This document shows, piece by piece, positions 43,259 to 51,785 of a stretch of DNA of 64,000 nucleotides. The translations under genes and the position numbers were made by a program. The notes under the pieces are model-generated. The model saw only the letters and a list, made by a program, of their open reading frames with translations. It did no database searches and was not told where the DNA came from. Source of the DNA: Shinella zoogloeoides (GTDB lineage Bacteria > Pseudomonadota > Alphaproteobacteria > Rhizobiales > Rhizobiaceae). Position 1 is the stretch's first letter. Every line of letters starts with the position of its first letter. The stretch spans positions 1,302,001-1,366,000 of the forward strand of contig NZ_CP131131.1 of NCBI RefSeq assembly GCF_033705735.1, in the 5' to 3' direction.

Positions 43259-44044
43259 TCAGTAGATGTCGAAATCGAAATATTTCGCGACGATGGCCTT
43301 GTAGGTGCCGTTCGCGACGATGGCGTCCATCGCGGCGTCGAATTTCTGCTTCAGCGCCTTGTCCTCCTTGCGCAGGCCGACGCCGATCTCCGTCTGGCCC
43401 TCGGCAAGGTCGCCGACGAGCTTGCAGCAGCCGTTGCCGTTGGTTTTCATCCAGGCGGCGAGGTAGAACTTGTCGGCGACGATCCCGTCCAGCCGGCCGT
43501 TCACGAGGTCCATGTCGGCCTCGTCCTGCGACGGGTAGAGCTTCACCGTGGCGCCATGCTTGCCGAACAGCGCTTCGGCCTGCTCGGCCTGCGGCGTTGA
43601 GGACTGGGCGCCGATCGTCTTGCCCTCGAAGCTTTCCGGCCTGATGTCCTCTATCCCGCTGTCGGCCTTCGTCATGACGGAGAGCTTGGAGCTGTAGTAT
43701 TTTTTGGAGAAGTCGATTTCCTTCAGCCGCTCCTCCGTGATCGACATGGAGGCGACGATGGCGTCGAATTTCCTCGCCTTCAGCCCGGGAATGATGCCGT
43801 CCCAGTCCTGCGCGACGATGGTGCATGTCGCCTTCATCTCGGCGCAGAGCGCATTGGCGATATCGACGTCGAAGCCCTGAAGCTTGCCGGCGGCATCGAC
43901 GAAGTTGAAGGGCGGATAGGCGCCTTCCGTCGCGATGTGGATTTCCTTCCAGTCGGAATCCTGCGCGGCGGCCGGCCCGGCGGCCTGAAGGCCGATGGCC
44001 AGCGCGGCGCAAACGAGGGCGGCAGTGACGGTCTTCATTTTCAT
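43259..44044 (-). CDS. Polar amino acid-type ABC substrate-binding protein
   Basis: 261 residues with a Sec signal (cleaved near residue 28, AAA-QDS) and a HisJ/ArgT-like fold: IHIATEGAYPPFNFVD, GFDVDIANALC, DWDGIIPGLKARKFDAIVASMSIT (in parts) and two adjacent Cys near 178. This family binds basic or polar amino acids such as arginine, ornithine or opines. ATG at 44044 or the ATG two codons later, for which GGGG is better placed. No permease or ATPase of its own type follows, which is odd. The next genes are a Dpp-type system. Confidence 0.85.
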   Translation of the reverse strand: MKMKTVTAALVCAALAIGLQAAGPAAAQDSDWKEIHIATEGAYPPFNFVDAAGKLQGFDVDIANALCAEMKATCTIVAQDWDGIIPGLKARKFDAIVASMSITEERLKEIDFSKKYYSSKLSVMTKADSGIEDIRPESFEGKTIGAQSSTPQAEQAEALFGKHGATVKLYPSQDEADMDLVNGRLDGIVADKFYLAAWMKTNGNGCCKLVGDLAEGQTEIGVGLRKEDKALKQKFDAAMDAIVANGTYKAIVAKYFDFDIY

Positions 44045-44103
44045 TCCCCTTTTTTCACTGTGGATTTCTTTCGAGGCGCGCCTCGCTCCTGCCCGTGCCG
44101 TCG

Positions 44104-45747
44104 CTAGCGGCCGTTCGCCGCCCGGCTGCCGGCGATGGCCGCGTCGAGCCATCCCGCATCCATCTGCGGCACCGCGGAGAGAAGCTGGCGCGTATAGGGA
44201 TGATCGGGAGCGGACATGACCGAGGCCTTCGGCCCCTGCTGCACGATCCGGCCCCGATGCATCACCACGACATGATCCGCGATGGCGTTCACGGTGGCGA
44301 TGTCGTGGGTGATGAAGAGGTAGGACTTGTTCATCTCCTTCTGGAGCTTGAGGATCAGCTTGAGGATCTGCTCCTGCACCAGCTGGTCGAGCGCCGAGGT
44401 GATCTCGTCGCAGATGAAGACGTCGGGATCGGCCGCGATCGCCCGGGCGATGGAGACGCGCTGCTTCTGCCCGCCCGAAAGCTCGGAGGGAAAGCTGACG
44501 ATATGGCGGTCGGACAATTCAACCATGTCGAGCAACTCGGCGACGCGAAGATCCCGGGCGCGCCCGCGCAGGCCGAGATGGAACGCCAGCGGCCGGCCGA
44601 CGAGATCGAGCACGGTCTGCCGCGGATTGAGCGAGGTATCGGCCGACTGGTAGATCATCTGGATGCGGCGCAGCTGGTCGCGGCTGCGCTGCTTGAGGGA
44701 AGGCGCAAGCGCGGTTCCGTTCAGGCTCACGCTGCCCGCGGTCTGCGGGAGCAGGCCCGCTATGACGCGGGCGAGCGTCGATTTCCCCGAGCCCGATTCC
44801 CCGACGACGGCGACGGTCCGGCCGGCCGGCAGCGTGACGGAGATGTCGTCGAGCACCTTGAACGCGCCGTAATGGGCCTCGATGCCGGATATCTCGAGCA
44901 TCGGCGCGGCGGGCGGCTCGGCCTGCTTCTCCATGGTGCGCACGGCCCAGAGCGAGCGCGTATAGGGCTGCTTCGGCGCCGAGAGCATGGTTTGCGTATC
45001 CGCCTCTTCCACCAGTCCGCCATGGCGCAGCACCATGATCCGGTGCGCCATCTGCGCCACCACGGCAAGGTCGTGGGTGATGTAGAGGGCGGCCGTGTGG
45101 TGCTCCTCGACGATCCGGCGGATCGAGGCGAGGACCTCCACCTGCGTCGTCACGTCGAGCGCCGTCGTCGGCTCGTCGAAGACGATGAGGTCCGGCCGGC
45201 AGGTCATCGCCATGGCGGTCATCGCGCGCTGCAGCTGGCCGCCAGAAACCTGGTGCGGGAAGCGCGTGCCGATGCTGTCCGGGTCCGGAAGCTGCATCTG
45301 CGCATAGAGGTCCTTTGCATTGCCGATGGCGGCGGCGCGCGAGGTCAGCCCCTCCCGCATCGCGCATTCGATCGTCTGGTCGATCAGCCTGTGCGCCGGG
45401 TTGAAGGAGGCGGCCGCGCTTTGCGCCACATAGGCGATCCGGTTGCCGCGAAGCTGCCGCCGGTATTCCTCGCTCTCCTTGAGGAGGTCGCGCCCGTCGA
45501 AGACGACGCTGCCGGCAGAAAAGCGGCAGCCGGAGCGCGCGAAGCCGAGGGCGGAAAGCCCGAGCGTCGATTTTCCGGCGCCCGATTCCCCGATGATGCC
45601 GAGCACCTCGCCGCGCTTGAGGCTGAGGCTGATGTCCCGGACGATCGGCTGCCATGCCCCGTCGCGCTCGGCCTCTATGGTGAGGTTGCGGATATCCAGC
45701 AGGGTCTCGCCGCTGCGGCGGCCGTCGGCGGCGGGGTTATTGGTCAT
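44104..45747 (-). CDS. Fused double ATPase of a peptide/opine-type ABC transporter (DppD-DppF fusion)
   Basis: 547 residues carrying two complete ABC domains. First: GESGAGKST, VSGGQLQRAMTAMAM, LIVFDEPTTALD. Second (after residue 285): GESGSGKST, LSGGQKQRVSIARAI, VFICDEITSALDQ. Both show the Dpp/Opp C-terminal APKQPYTRSLW / APDHPYTRQLL tail motif. The ATG at 45747 overlaps the permease stop by 11 bp. It powers the two permeases next to it; usually these ATPases are separate genes. Confidence 0.9.
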   Translation of the reverse strand: MTNNPAADGRRSGETLLDIRNLTIEAERDGAWQPIVRDISLSLKRGEVLGIIGESGAGKSTLGLSALGFARSGCRFSAGSVVFDGRDLLKESEEYRRQLRGNRIAYVAQSAAASFNPAHRLIDQTIECAMREGLTSRAAAIGNAKDLYAQMQLPDPDSIGTRFPHQVSGGQLQRAMTAMAMTCRPDLIVFDEPTTALDVTTQVEVLASIRRIVEEHHTAALYITHDLAVVAQMAHRIMVLRHGGLVEEADTQTMLSAPKQPYTRSLWAVRTMEKQAEPPAAPMLEISGIEAHYGAFKVLDDISVTLPAGRTVAVVGESGSGKSTLARVIAGLLPQTAGSVSLNGTALAPSLKQRSRDQLRRIQMIYQSADTSLNPRQTVLDLVGRPLAFHLGLRGRARDLRVAELLDMVELSDRHIVSFPSELSGGQKQRVSIARAIAADPDVFICDEITSALDQLVQEQILKLILKLQKEMNKSYLFITHDIATVNAIADHVVVMHRGRIVQQGPKASVMSAPDHPYTRQLLSAVPQMDAGWLDAAIAGSRAANGR

Positions 45748-46642
45748 TGCGCAGTCCGCTTGCAATGTCGAGGAACCAGTCGACGACGAAATTGATGCTG
45801 ATCGTCAGGAGGGCGATGGCCGCGGCCGGCAGGAGCGGCGTGATGTCGCCATAGCTGATGAAGGTCGCGCTTTCCCGGACCATGGTGCCCCAGTCGGCCG
45901 AGGGCGGCTGGATGCCGAGGCCGAGGAAGGAAAGCGCCGAGATGGTGAGGAAGACGAAGCAGAAGCGAAGCCCGAATTCGGCGATCAGCATGGGAAGGAT
46001 GTTCGGCAGGATCTCGCGGACGATGACCCAGGCCGTCCCTTCGCCGCGAAGGCTGGCGACCTCGATGAACTCCATGGCCGCGACGTTGCGGGCCGAGGAA
46101 CGCGCGAGGCGGAAGATCTGCGTGGCGTTCAGGACGGCGATGATCAGGATGATGCTCGGGATGGACGAGCCGAACAGCGCCAGCAGGATGAGCGCGAAGA
46201 TGAGCTGAGGAATGGCCATCAGCGTATCGGCAAGGCCCGACAGGAGATGATCGAGCCAGGCCGGCGATATGGCGGACAGGATGCCGAGCGTCCCGCCGAG
46301 CAGGAAGGCGATGGCGGTGGTGACGAAGGCGATGCCGACGGAGTTGCGCGCGCCGTAGATGAGGCGGCTCAGCACGTCGCGGCCGAGCTGGTCGGTGCCG
46401 AGCGGAAACGCCAGGCTCCAGGCCGAAAACGGCTCGTTCGACACGACGTCCGCCTCGCCATAGGGCGCAAGCAGCGGCGCGAAGATCGCAAGGACGGCAT
46501 AGAGCAGGATGACGGCAAGGCCGAGCCAGGTGGTCCAGGATGCCTTTCTCAGCCCGGCGCGCAGCCATTCCATGCGGGAGCGCCGGTAGCGGACGATGCG
46601 GACGGGCGGGGATGTTTGGCTTGTCTGCATCGGGTCCCTCAT
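45737..46642 (-). CDS. Dipeptide/opine-type ABC permease (DppC-like)
   Basis: 301 residues with five to six membrane spans and the DppC pattern GTDQLGRDVLSRLIYGAR and ...GTMVRESATF. An N-terminal cytosolic extension (about 40 residues) is usual for DppC. It forms a pair with the DppB-like protein. The ATG at 46642 overlaps the dppB stop (ATGA), fixing the start; the longer frame to 47656 is an antisense or other-frame artefact across dppB. Confidence 0.88.
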   Translation of the reverse strand: MRDPMQTSQTSPPVRIVRYRRSRMEWLRAGLRKASWTTWLGLAVILLYAVLAIFAPLLAPYGEADVVSNEPFSAWSLAFPLGTDQLGRDVLSRLIYGARNSVGIAFVTTAIAFLLGGTLGILSAISPAWLDHLLSGLADTLMAIPQLIFALILLALFGSSIPSIILIIAVLNATQIFRLARSSARNVAAMEFIEVASLRGEGTAWVIVREILPNILPMLIAEFGLRFCFVFLTISALSFLGLGIQPPSADWGTMVRESATFISYGDITPLLPAAAIALLTISINFVVDWFLDIASGLRNDQ

Positions 46643-47625
46643 CGCGGATGCGCCAGCCGGGGATTGGTCGCGATCGCGATGATGTCGGCCAGGAGATTGA
46701 GCAGGATGTAGGAGGCCGCGAAGATCAGGGCGCAGCCCTGCACCACGGGGATGTCGCGCGTGCGCACGGCATCGACCATCGCCTGGCCTATGCCGGGATA
46801 GACGAAGACGACCTCGACCACGACGACGCCGACGATGAGATAGGCGAGGTTGAACGCCACGACCGCCGCGATCGGCGCCCAGGCGTTGGGCAGCGCGTGC
46901 CGCAGGACGATGCGCCACGGCGGAACGCCCTTGAGCTTCGCCATCTCGATATAGGGATGGGCGAGCAGGCCGATGATGGCGGCCCGCGTCATGCGCATCA
47001 TATGGGCGATGATGCCGAAGCTGAGCGTGAGGACCGGCAGCGCGATGCGCTGGAATATCTCGACCGCGCCCATGTCGGGCGTGATGCGGGCGAGCGAGTA
47101 GAAGACGGGGATCTTGACGGCCAGAAGCAGCATCAGGACATAGGCGACGAAGAATTCCGGAAAGGAGATGCTGGCGAGCGTCGCCGCGTTGAGCGCCTTG
47201 TCCAGCCAGCTGTTGCGCCGGATGGCCGCGACGATGCCGAGCGTCAGCGCGATGGGCACGGCGAAGAGCGCGGTGATGCCGGCGAGGAACAGGGTATTTT
47301 CCAGGCGCGGGCCGATGATGCCCGTCACGGTGCGCGGCGTTCCGCTTCCCGAGGAGAACGACAGGCCGAGATCGCCGGTGATCGCCCCGCCGATCCAGGT
47401 CGCGTAGCGCTGGATGGCCGGCTGGTCGAGCCCCAGCGCCTTCTGGAAGTTCGCGACCGTTTCCGGTGTCGCGGCGCGCCCGAGCGTCGTCTTCGCGAAA
47501 TCGCCGGGCAGGACGGCGATGGCGGCGAAAATGATGAGCGACACGACGAACAGCGTCACGAAACCCGAGCCAAGCCGGGCGAGGATCGTTCTGAACAGTG
47601 GATTTGACAGGATGCCTGGATGCAA
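46639..47625 (-). CDS. Dipeptide/opine-type ABC permease (DppB-like)
   Basis: 328 residues, with the DppB N-terminus (RLGSGFVTLFVVSLIIFA), LPGDFAKTTLGRAATPE, the periplasmic loop GDLGLSFSSG and the EAA loop YIEMAKLKGVPPW. Six membrane spans. It is translated from the same message as the DppC-like gene. Substrate is set by the binding protein upstream (47708-49297). Confidence 0.89.
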   Translation of the reverse strand: MHPGILSNPLFRTILARLGSGFVTLFVVSLIIFAAIAVLPGDFAKTTLGRAATPETVANFQKALGLDQPAIQRYATWIGGAITGDLGLSFSSGSGTPRTVTGIIGPRLENTLFLAGITALFAVPIALTLGIVAAIRRNSWLDKALNAATLASISFPEFFVAYVLMLLLAVKIPVFYSLARITPDMGAVEIFQRIALPVLTLSFGIIAHMMRMTRAAIIGLLAHPYIEMAKLKGVPPWRIVLRHALPNAWAPIAAVVAFNLAYLIVGVVVVEVVFVYPGIGQAMVDAVRTRDIPVVQGCALIFAASYILLNLLADIIAIATNPRLAHPR

Positions 47626-47707
47626 TGGACGACCTTCCGGTGAAGCTGCGCGTCACCGCCCCCCGAAGGGGCGGCGACCGACGATGGTCAGGGCATGCCG
47701 GATGGCC

Positions 47708-49297
47708 TCAGGCCAGCCACCACCTTTCGGCCATCCGGAAGTTGTCGCATTGCAGCATGTTGCCGATCGGCCCGTGGCCGATCTTCTTCGACATGGCGTC
47801 GATGAACAGCGCATAGGCGATGACGAGCGCGCCGCCGTCGTCGTGCAGCAATTGCTGCATCTCGGCATAGATCGTCTGGCGCTTGGCCGTGTCCGGCTCG
47901 GCCCGCCCGAGCACCAGAAGCTCGTCGAAGCGTGCGTTCTTCCAGGCCGTGTCGTTCCACGGCGCGTTGCTGGCATAGGTGGTCGTGAAGAGAGAATCGC
48001 AGGTCGGCTTGCCCAGCCAGTCAACGCCGACGAAGGGTTTGTGCTGCCAGACATTGTCCCAGTAGCCGTCGTCGGCCTCGCGGATGACGTTGATCTCGAT
48101 GCCGGCCTTGGCGGCGTGCTCCTTGAACAGGAGGGCGGCGTCGATGGCGTTAGGGAACGCCGTCTCGGCGACGGAGAGGTCGAGCGTGAGGCTGGTCAGG
48201 CCGGCCTTCGCCAAATGCTCCTTCGCCTTCTCGATATCGTAGCTGTGCACCGGTTCCGGATTGACGGCGAAGGCGATCTGCGGGGCGACGGGATTGTCGT
48301 TCGCCACCTTGGCATTGCCGAGGAAGGCCTTGTTGATAATGTCCTCGCGGTCGATCGCATATTTGATCGCCATCCGCACGTCGGGATTGTCGAAGGGGGC
48401 GACCGAGGTGTTCATGCTGAAGCTGAAGTGCCTGAGGCCGCTGACCTTCGAGATTTCGATCTCCGCGTTGCGCTCCAGAAGCTTCAGCGTCTTGATGTCG
48501 GCATCGACCATGTAGTCGATTTCACCCGTCAGGAGAGCGTTGGTGCGCGCCGCGACATCGATGATGTTGACGAATTCGACGGTGTCGAAATAGGGCTGGC
48601 CGGGCTTGTGGTAGTTCGGGTTGCGCTTCATCCGGACGCTGACGCCCGGCTGGGAATCCTCGATGATATAGGGGCCCGTCGCGACGCCGCGCGCCCAGTC
48701 CAGCCCGCCGCCGTCCTTGGCCGGCAGCACGACGAGGTGGCAGTCGGAGACGAGGTAGGGAAAATCCGCATTCCCGCCGGTGAGGGTGAAGACGATCGTA
48801 TTGTCGCCGCCGTCCTTGATGTCCGCGATCCCCTCGACGAGCGCCTTCGCCGCCGAGCTCGACGACGGCCCCATGTGATGGCGGAAGGATTGGATCACGT
48901 CGTTCGCCGTGACCGGCTTGCCGTCATGGAACTGCAGGTTCTGCCGCAGCTTGAAGGTCCAGACCTTGAGGTCGTCGGATGCCGAGAAGCTCTCCGCGAG
49001 GTCGGGCGAAGCCGTTCCGTCGGCGGCAAGCTCGGTCAGCGCGTTGCAAAGCGTGCCGCCGAAGACGACCTGCGTGAACGAGTTCTGCCAGGTGGCAGGA
49101 TCGAGCGAGTCCGTCTGCGCGCCGTCGTTGATGGCGAAGCGCACCGATCCGCCCTGCTTCGGCGCGGCATGGGCGGCGCGCATGCCCACCGGCAGCAATG
49201 ACGCGCCGAGGACCAGGGCGCCGACCCCGCCGATGAATTGACGGCGCGTGGCCGACGGAAAGCCGGCCTGCTGCGGAAGGTCTTTCTTGTCCTGCAT
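47708..49297 (-). CDS. Peptide/opine-type ABC substrate-binding protein (DppA-like), Tat signal
   Basis: 529 residues. RRQFIGGVGALVLGASLL is a twin-arginine-type signal ending near residue 46, so the protein may be exported folded. The mature part is a family 5 solute-binding domain (GGSVRFAINDG, PATWQNSF, RNPNYHKPGQPYFD, W-rich end). GGGG lies 8 bases before the ATG. First gene of the operon SBP-dppB-dppC-dppDF. It faces the TetR gene across AT-rich palindromes, so TetR probably controls this importer. The ligand may be the compound metabolised by the 50-58 kb genes. Confidence 0.88.
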   Translation of the reverse strand: MQDKKDLPQQAGFPSATRRQFIGGVGALVLGASLLPVGMRAAHAAPKQGGSVRFAINDGAQTDSLDPATWQNSFTQVVFGGTLCNALTELAADGTASPDLAESFSASDDLKVWTFKLRQNLQFHDGKPVTANDVIQSFRHHMGPSSSSAAKALVEGIADIKDGGDNTIVFTLTGGNADFPYLVSDCHLVVLPAKDGGGLDWARGVATGPYIIEDSQPGVSVRMKRNPNYHKPGQPYFDTVEFVNIIDVAARTNALLTGEIDYMVDADIKTLKLLERNAEIEISKVSGLRHFSFSMNTSVAPFDNPDVRMAIKYAIDREDIINKAFLGNAKVANDNPVAPQIAFAVNPEPVHSYDIEKAKEHLAKAGLTSLTLDLSVAETAFPNAIDAALLFKEHAAKAGIEINVIREADDGYWDNVWQHKPFVGVDWLGKPTCDSLFTTTYASNAPWNDTAWKNARFDELLVLGRAEPDTAKRQTIYAEMQQLLHDDGGALVIAYALFIDAMSKKIGHGPIGNMLQCDNFRMAERWWLA

Positions 49298-49484
49298 CTC
49301 GTTCCCCTTTTTTCTGACGATAAGCCTGATGCGGCAATGCGGCGGACGACCTCGATGCCAGGCATCGGGCGCCGGTACTTTTCGGCCTGGGCCGGGCAAG
49401 CTGCCAATGCCGCCAATCTCCGCACTCCCTTGCAAAGGAAACGCCGGCTGACCGCTCCATCCGGGATCACTATTATTGCACTAG

Positions 49485-49521
49485 ATTGATTGGTCAATAA
49501 GATTTTGATCGATCAATCAAT
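49485..49521. promoter_or_regulatory. TetR-type operator candidates between the Dpp importer and the TetR gene
   Basis: ATTGA-TTGG-TCAAT (49485-49498) and the perfect TTGATCGATCAA (49505-49516) lie side by side, and ATTGATTG...CAATCAAT gives an outer inverted pair. The first resembles the ATTGATTGGAC-type site I recall for BetI. It is in the divergent promoter, the expected site for autoregulation. Confidence 0.6.
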
Positions 49522-49577
49522 TTTATGATTCAAAAAACCATTTGACGACAGTTGGTTAGGCGATTAAGAAAAAATGC

Positions 49578-50225
49578 ATGGCAAAAAAAATAAAAGAGAT
49601 ATCAAGTCAAAGTTCGGTGCGGCGCCAGCAGCTTCTGGATGCGGCGCTCAGTGTCGTGGCGCGCCGGGGGCTCTCGGGCATCACGGTCAACGACATCGCC
49701 GACGAGGCCGGATGCAGCTACGGGGTGATCGCGTTTCACTTCAAGACGAAGGAGCGCCTGCTCCTTGCCGTACTGGATCTGCTGGCCAGCAACTACGAGA
49801 AGATCTGGCTCGACGCGATGGCCTCCGCGGCGGCCTCGCCGGCCGAAAGGCTGCGGCTCCTCATCGACGTGGATTTCGATCCGCGCGTCGCCAAGACCAA
49901 GCACCTTGCCGTCTGGATGGCGTTCTGGGCGGAGGCGCCCCGCGTTCCCGCCTACAAGAAGCGGTGCAGCGAGCTGAAATACCGCTCGCTCGACACGATG
50001 GTGACCCTGGTCACCGAGCTTGCGGCCGAGCGTGCGGTCACGGTCGATGCCATGGCGATCGCCCGGGGGCTCTATGCCATTACGGACGGCTGCTGGATCT
50101 TCAGCCACGTGACCGGCGAGAACAGCCCGCAGATGCGCGAGCGCTCGCGTCAGGTCTGCCTCACCTTTCTTTCCGCGTTCTTCCCGTCCGACTTCGCCGA
50201 GGCCGGGCGGGCCGTTCCGGCCTAG
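49578..50225 (+). CDS. TetR-family regulator, BetI-like
   Basis: 215 residues: a TetR helix-turn-helix (residues 16-60, RRQQLLDAALSVVARRGL ... YGVIAFHFKTKERLL) and an all-helical ligand domain with WMAFWAEAPRVPAYKK, a stretch typical of BetI-type regulators (choline/betaine). The AT-rich start region offers few alternatives to the ATG at 49578. It opens the 49.6-57.8 kb operon and faces the Dpp importer. A betaine-like or N-methylated effector is plausible but not proven. Confidence 0.88.
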   Translation: MAKKIKEISSQSSVRRQQLLDAALSVVARRGLSGITVNDIADEAGCSYGVIAFHFKTKERLLLAVLDLLASNYEKIWLDAMASAAASPAERLRLLIDVDFDPRVAKTKHLAVWMAFWAEAPRVPAYKKRCSELKYRSLDTMVTLVTELAAERAVTVDAMAIARGLYAITDGCWIFSHVTGENSPQMRERSRQVCLTFLSAFFPSDFAEAGRAVPA

Positions 50226-50316
50226 GCGCGCCGCGCCCGGGCACGACGACAAGTAAAGACGAAGCCAGCGGCCGCGCACCACCATACCGGCCCGAACTAT
50301 CGAATAGGAAAACATC

Positions 50317-51717
50317 ATGTATGCCGAGACCGGATCGCAGTGGAACGTCGCCGAACTCGAAGATGCGGCGCATCGTCATCTGATCAGTCCCGCCGAGGAG
50401 ATGTCGAAGCTGGGCACCTCCGGCGGCCGGCCGCTCTTCACCTCGGCCGACGGCATCTATATCCGCGACAGCCACGGCCGCACGCTGATCGATGGCCCCG
50501 GCGGCATGTGGTGCACGCAGGTCGGCTACAACAGCCAGCCGATCGCCGACGCCATCGCCGCCCAGGCCCTGCGCATCTGCTACAATTCCCCCTGGTATTC
50601 GATCAACGGGCCGGCATCGGAACTCGCGCGGCGGATCGCCGCCTTCGCGCCGGGCGATCTCGACCATGTGTTCTTCACCACCGGCGGCTCGTCGGCGGTG
50701 GATTCGGCCCTGCGCTTCATGCAGTTCTACAACAACGTGCTCGGCCGCCCCGACAAGAAGGCCATCATCTGCCGCATCGACGGCTATCACGGCAGCACGC
50801 ACCTGACGGCGGCCTGCTCCGGCCGGGCCGGCAACCGGCCGAACTTCGACCTGGCGCTAGACAACGTCTCCTTCATCTCCGCGCCCAACGTCTTCCGCCG
50901 TCCGCGCGGCATGAGCGAAGAGGCCTTCCTCGACATGCTGGTGGCGGAATTCGAGGAACGGGTCGAGACGCTCGGCCCGGAAAATGTCGGCGCGTTCCTG
51001 GCCGAACCGCTGCTGGCCTCCGGCGGCATCCTCATCCCGCCGAAGGGCTACCACCGCCGCATCCTCGAAATCTGCCGCAGGCACGACATCCTCTACATCT
51101 CGGACGAGGTGGTGACGGGCTTCGGCCGCTGTGGCCACTGGTTCGCCTCCGAGGAGGTGTTCGACATCGTGCCCGATATCATCACCTTCGCGAAGGGCGT
51201 CACCTCGGGCTATGTCCCGCTCGGCGGCTTCGTCATCTCCGACGCCGTCCTCGCCCGCGTCAGCGGCGAGAACGCCAGGGGCAGCTTCTACACCAACGGC
51301 TATACCTATAGCGGCCATCCGGTGAGCTGCGCGGCGGCGCTGGCCAATATCGACATCATCGAGGAGAAGGGCCTTCTCGCCCATGTCCGCGAGATCGCGC
51401 CCTATTTCCAGGAAGAGATCCGCAAGCTCGGCGAGCTTCCCCTGATCGGCGATGCCCGCGGCACGGGCCTCGTCGCCTGCGTCGAATGTGTCACGGACCC
51501 CGATGCCGAGGAGGCGACGGACTTCGACAAGGAGGTGGCGCTGCGCGTCGACCGCTACTGCTACGAAGGCGGCCTCATCGTCCGGCCCATCGGCAGCATG
51601 TGCGTCCTGTCGCCGGCGCTGATCATCACGCGCGAGCAGATCGACGACATGATGGCCATCCTGCGCGGCAGCATCGTCCGCGTGCAGGACGAGCTCAAGG
51701 CGGAAGGGCGCTGGTAG
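50317..51717 (+). CDS. Class III (omega) aminotransferase
   Basis: 466 residues. PLP Lys293 (TFAKGVTSGYVPLGG), Asp263 (ISDEVVTGFG), TTGGSSAVDS for phosphate and GYHGST. Relatives use beta-alanine, pyruvate, putrescine or polyamines. The length and PPKGYHRRILEICRRHDI block fit omega-amino acid:pyruvate enzymes. Second gene after TetR, 91 bp downstream, in the same orientation as the flavoprotein genes. Its place suggests it removes an amine of the imported compound, making an aldehyde for the aldehyde dehydrogenase at 56372. Confidence 0.87.
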   Translation: MYAETGSQWNVAELEDAAHRHLISPAEEMSKLGTSGGRPLFTSADGIYIRDSHGRTLIDGPGGMWCTQVGYNSQPIADAIAAQALRICYNSPWYSINGPASELARRIAAFAPGDLDHVFFTTGGSSAVDSALRFMQFYNNVLGRPDKKAIICRIDGYHGSTHLTAACSGRAGNRPNFDLALDNVSFISAPNVFRRPRGMSEEAFLDMLVAEFEERVETLGPENVGAFLAEPLLASGGILIPPKGYHRRILEICRRHDILYISDEVVTGFGRCGHWFASEEVFDIVPDIITFAKGVTSGYVPLGGFVISDAVLARVSGENARGSFYTNGYTYSGHPVSCAAALANIDIIEEKGLLAHVREIAPYFQEEIRKLGELPLIGDARGTGLVACVECVTDPDAEEATDFDKEVALRVDRYCYEGGLIVRPIGSMCVLSPALIITREQIDDMMAILRGSIVRVQDELKAEGRW

Positions 51718-51785
51718 GGCGCCCGCCGCATGCAGTCGCGCCGGGCGCCCGCCCGGCGCCCTCGTTCCTTCTCGGGGATATTACG

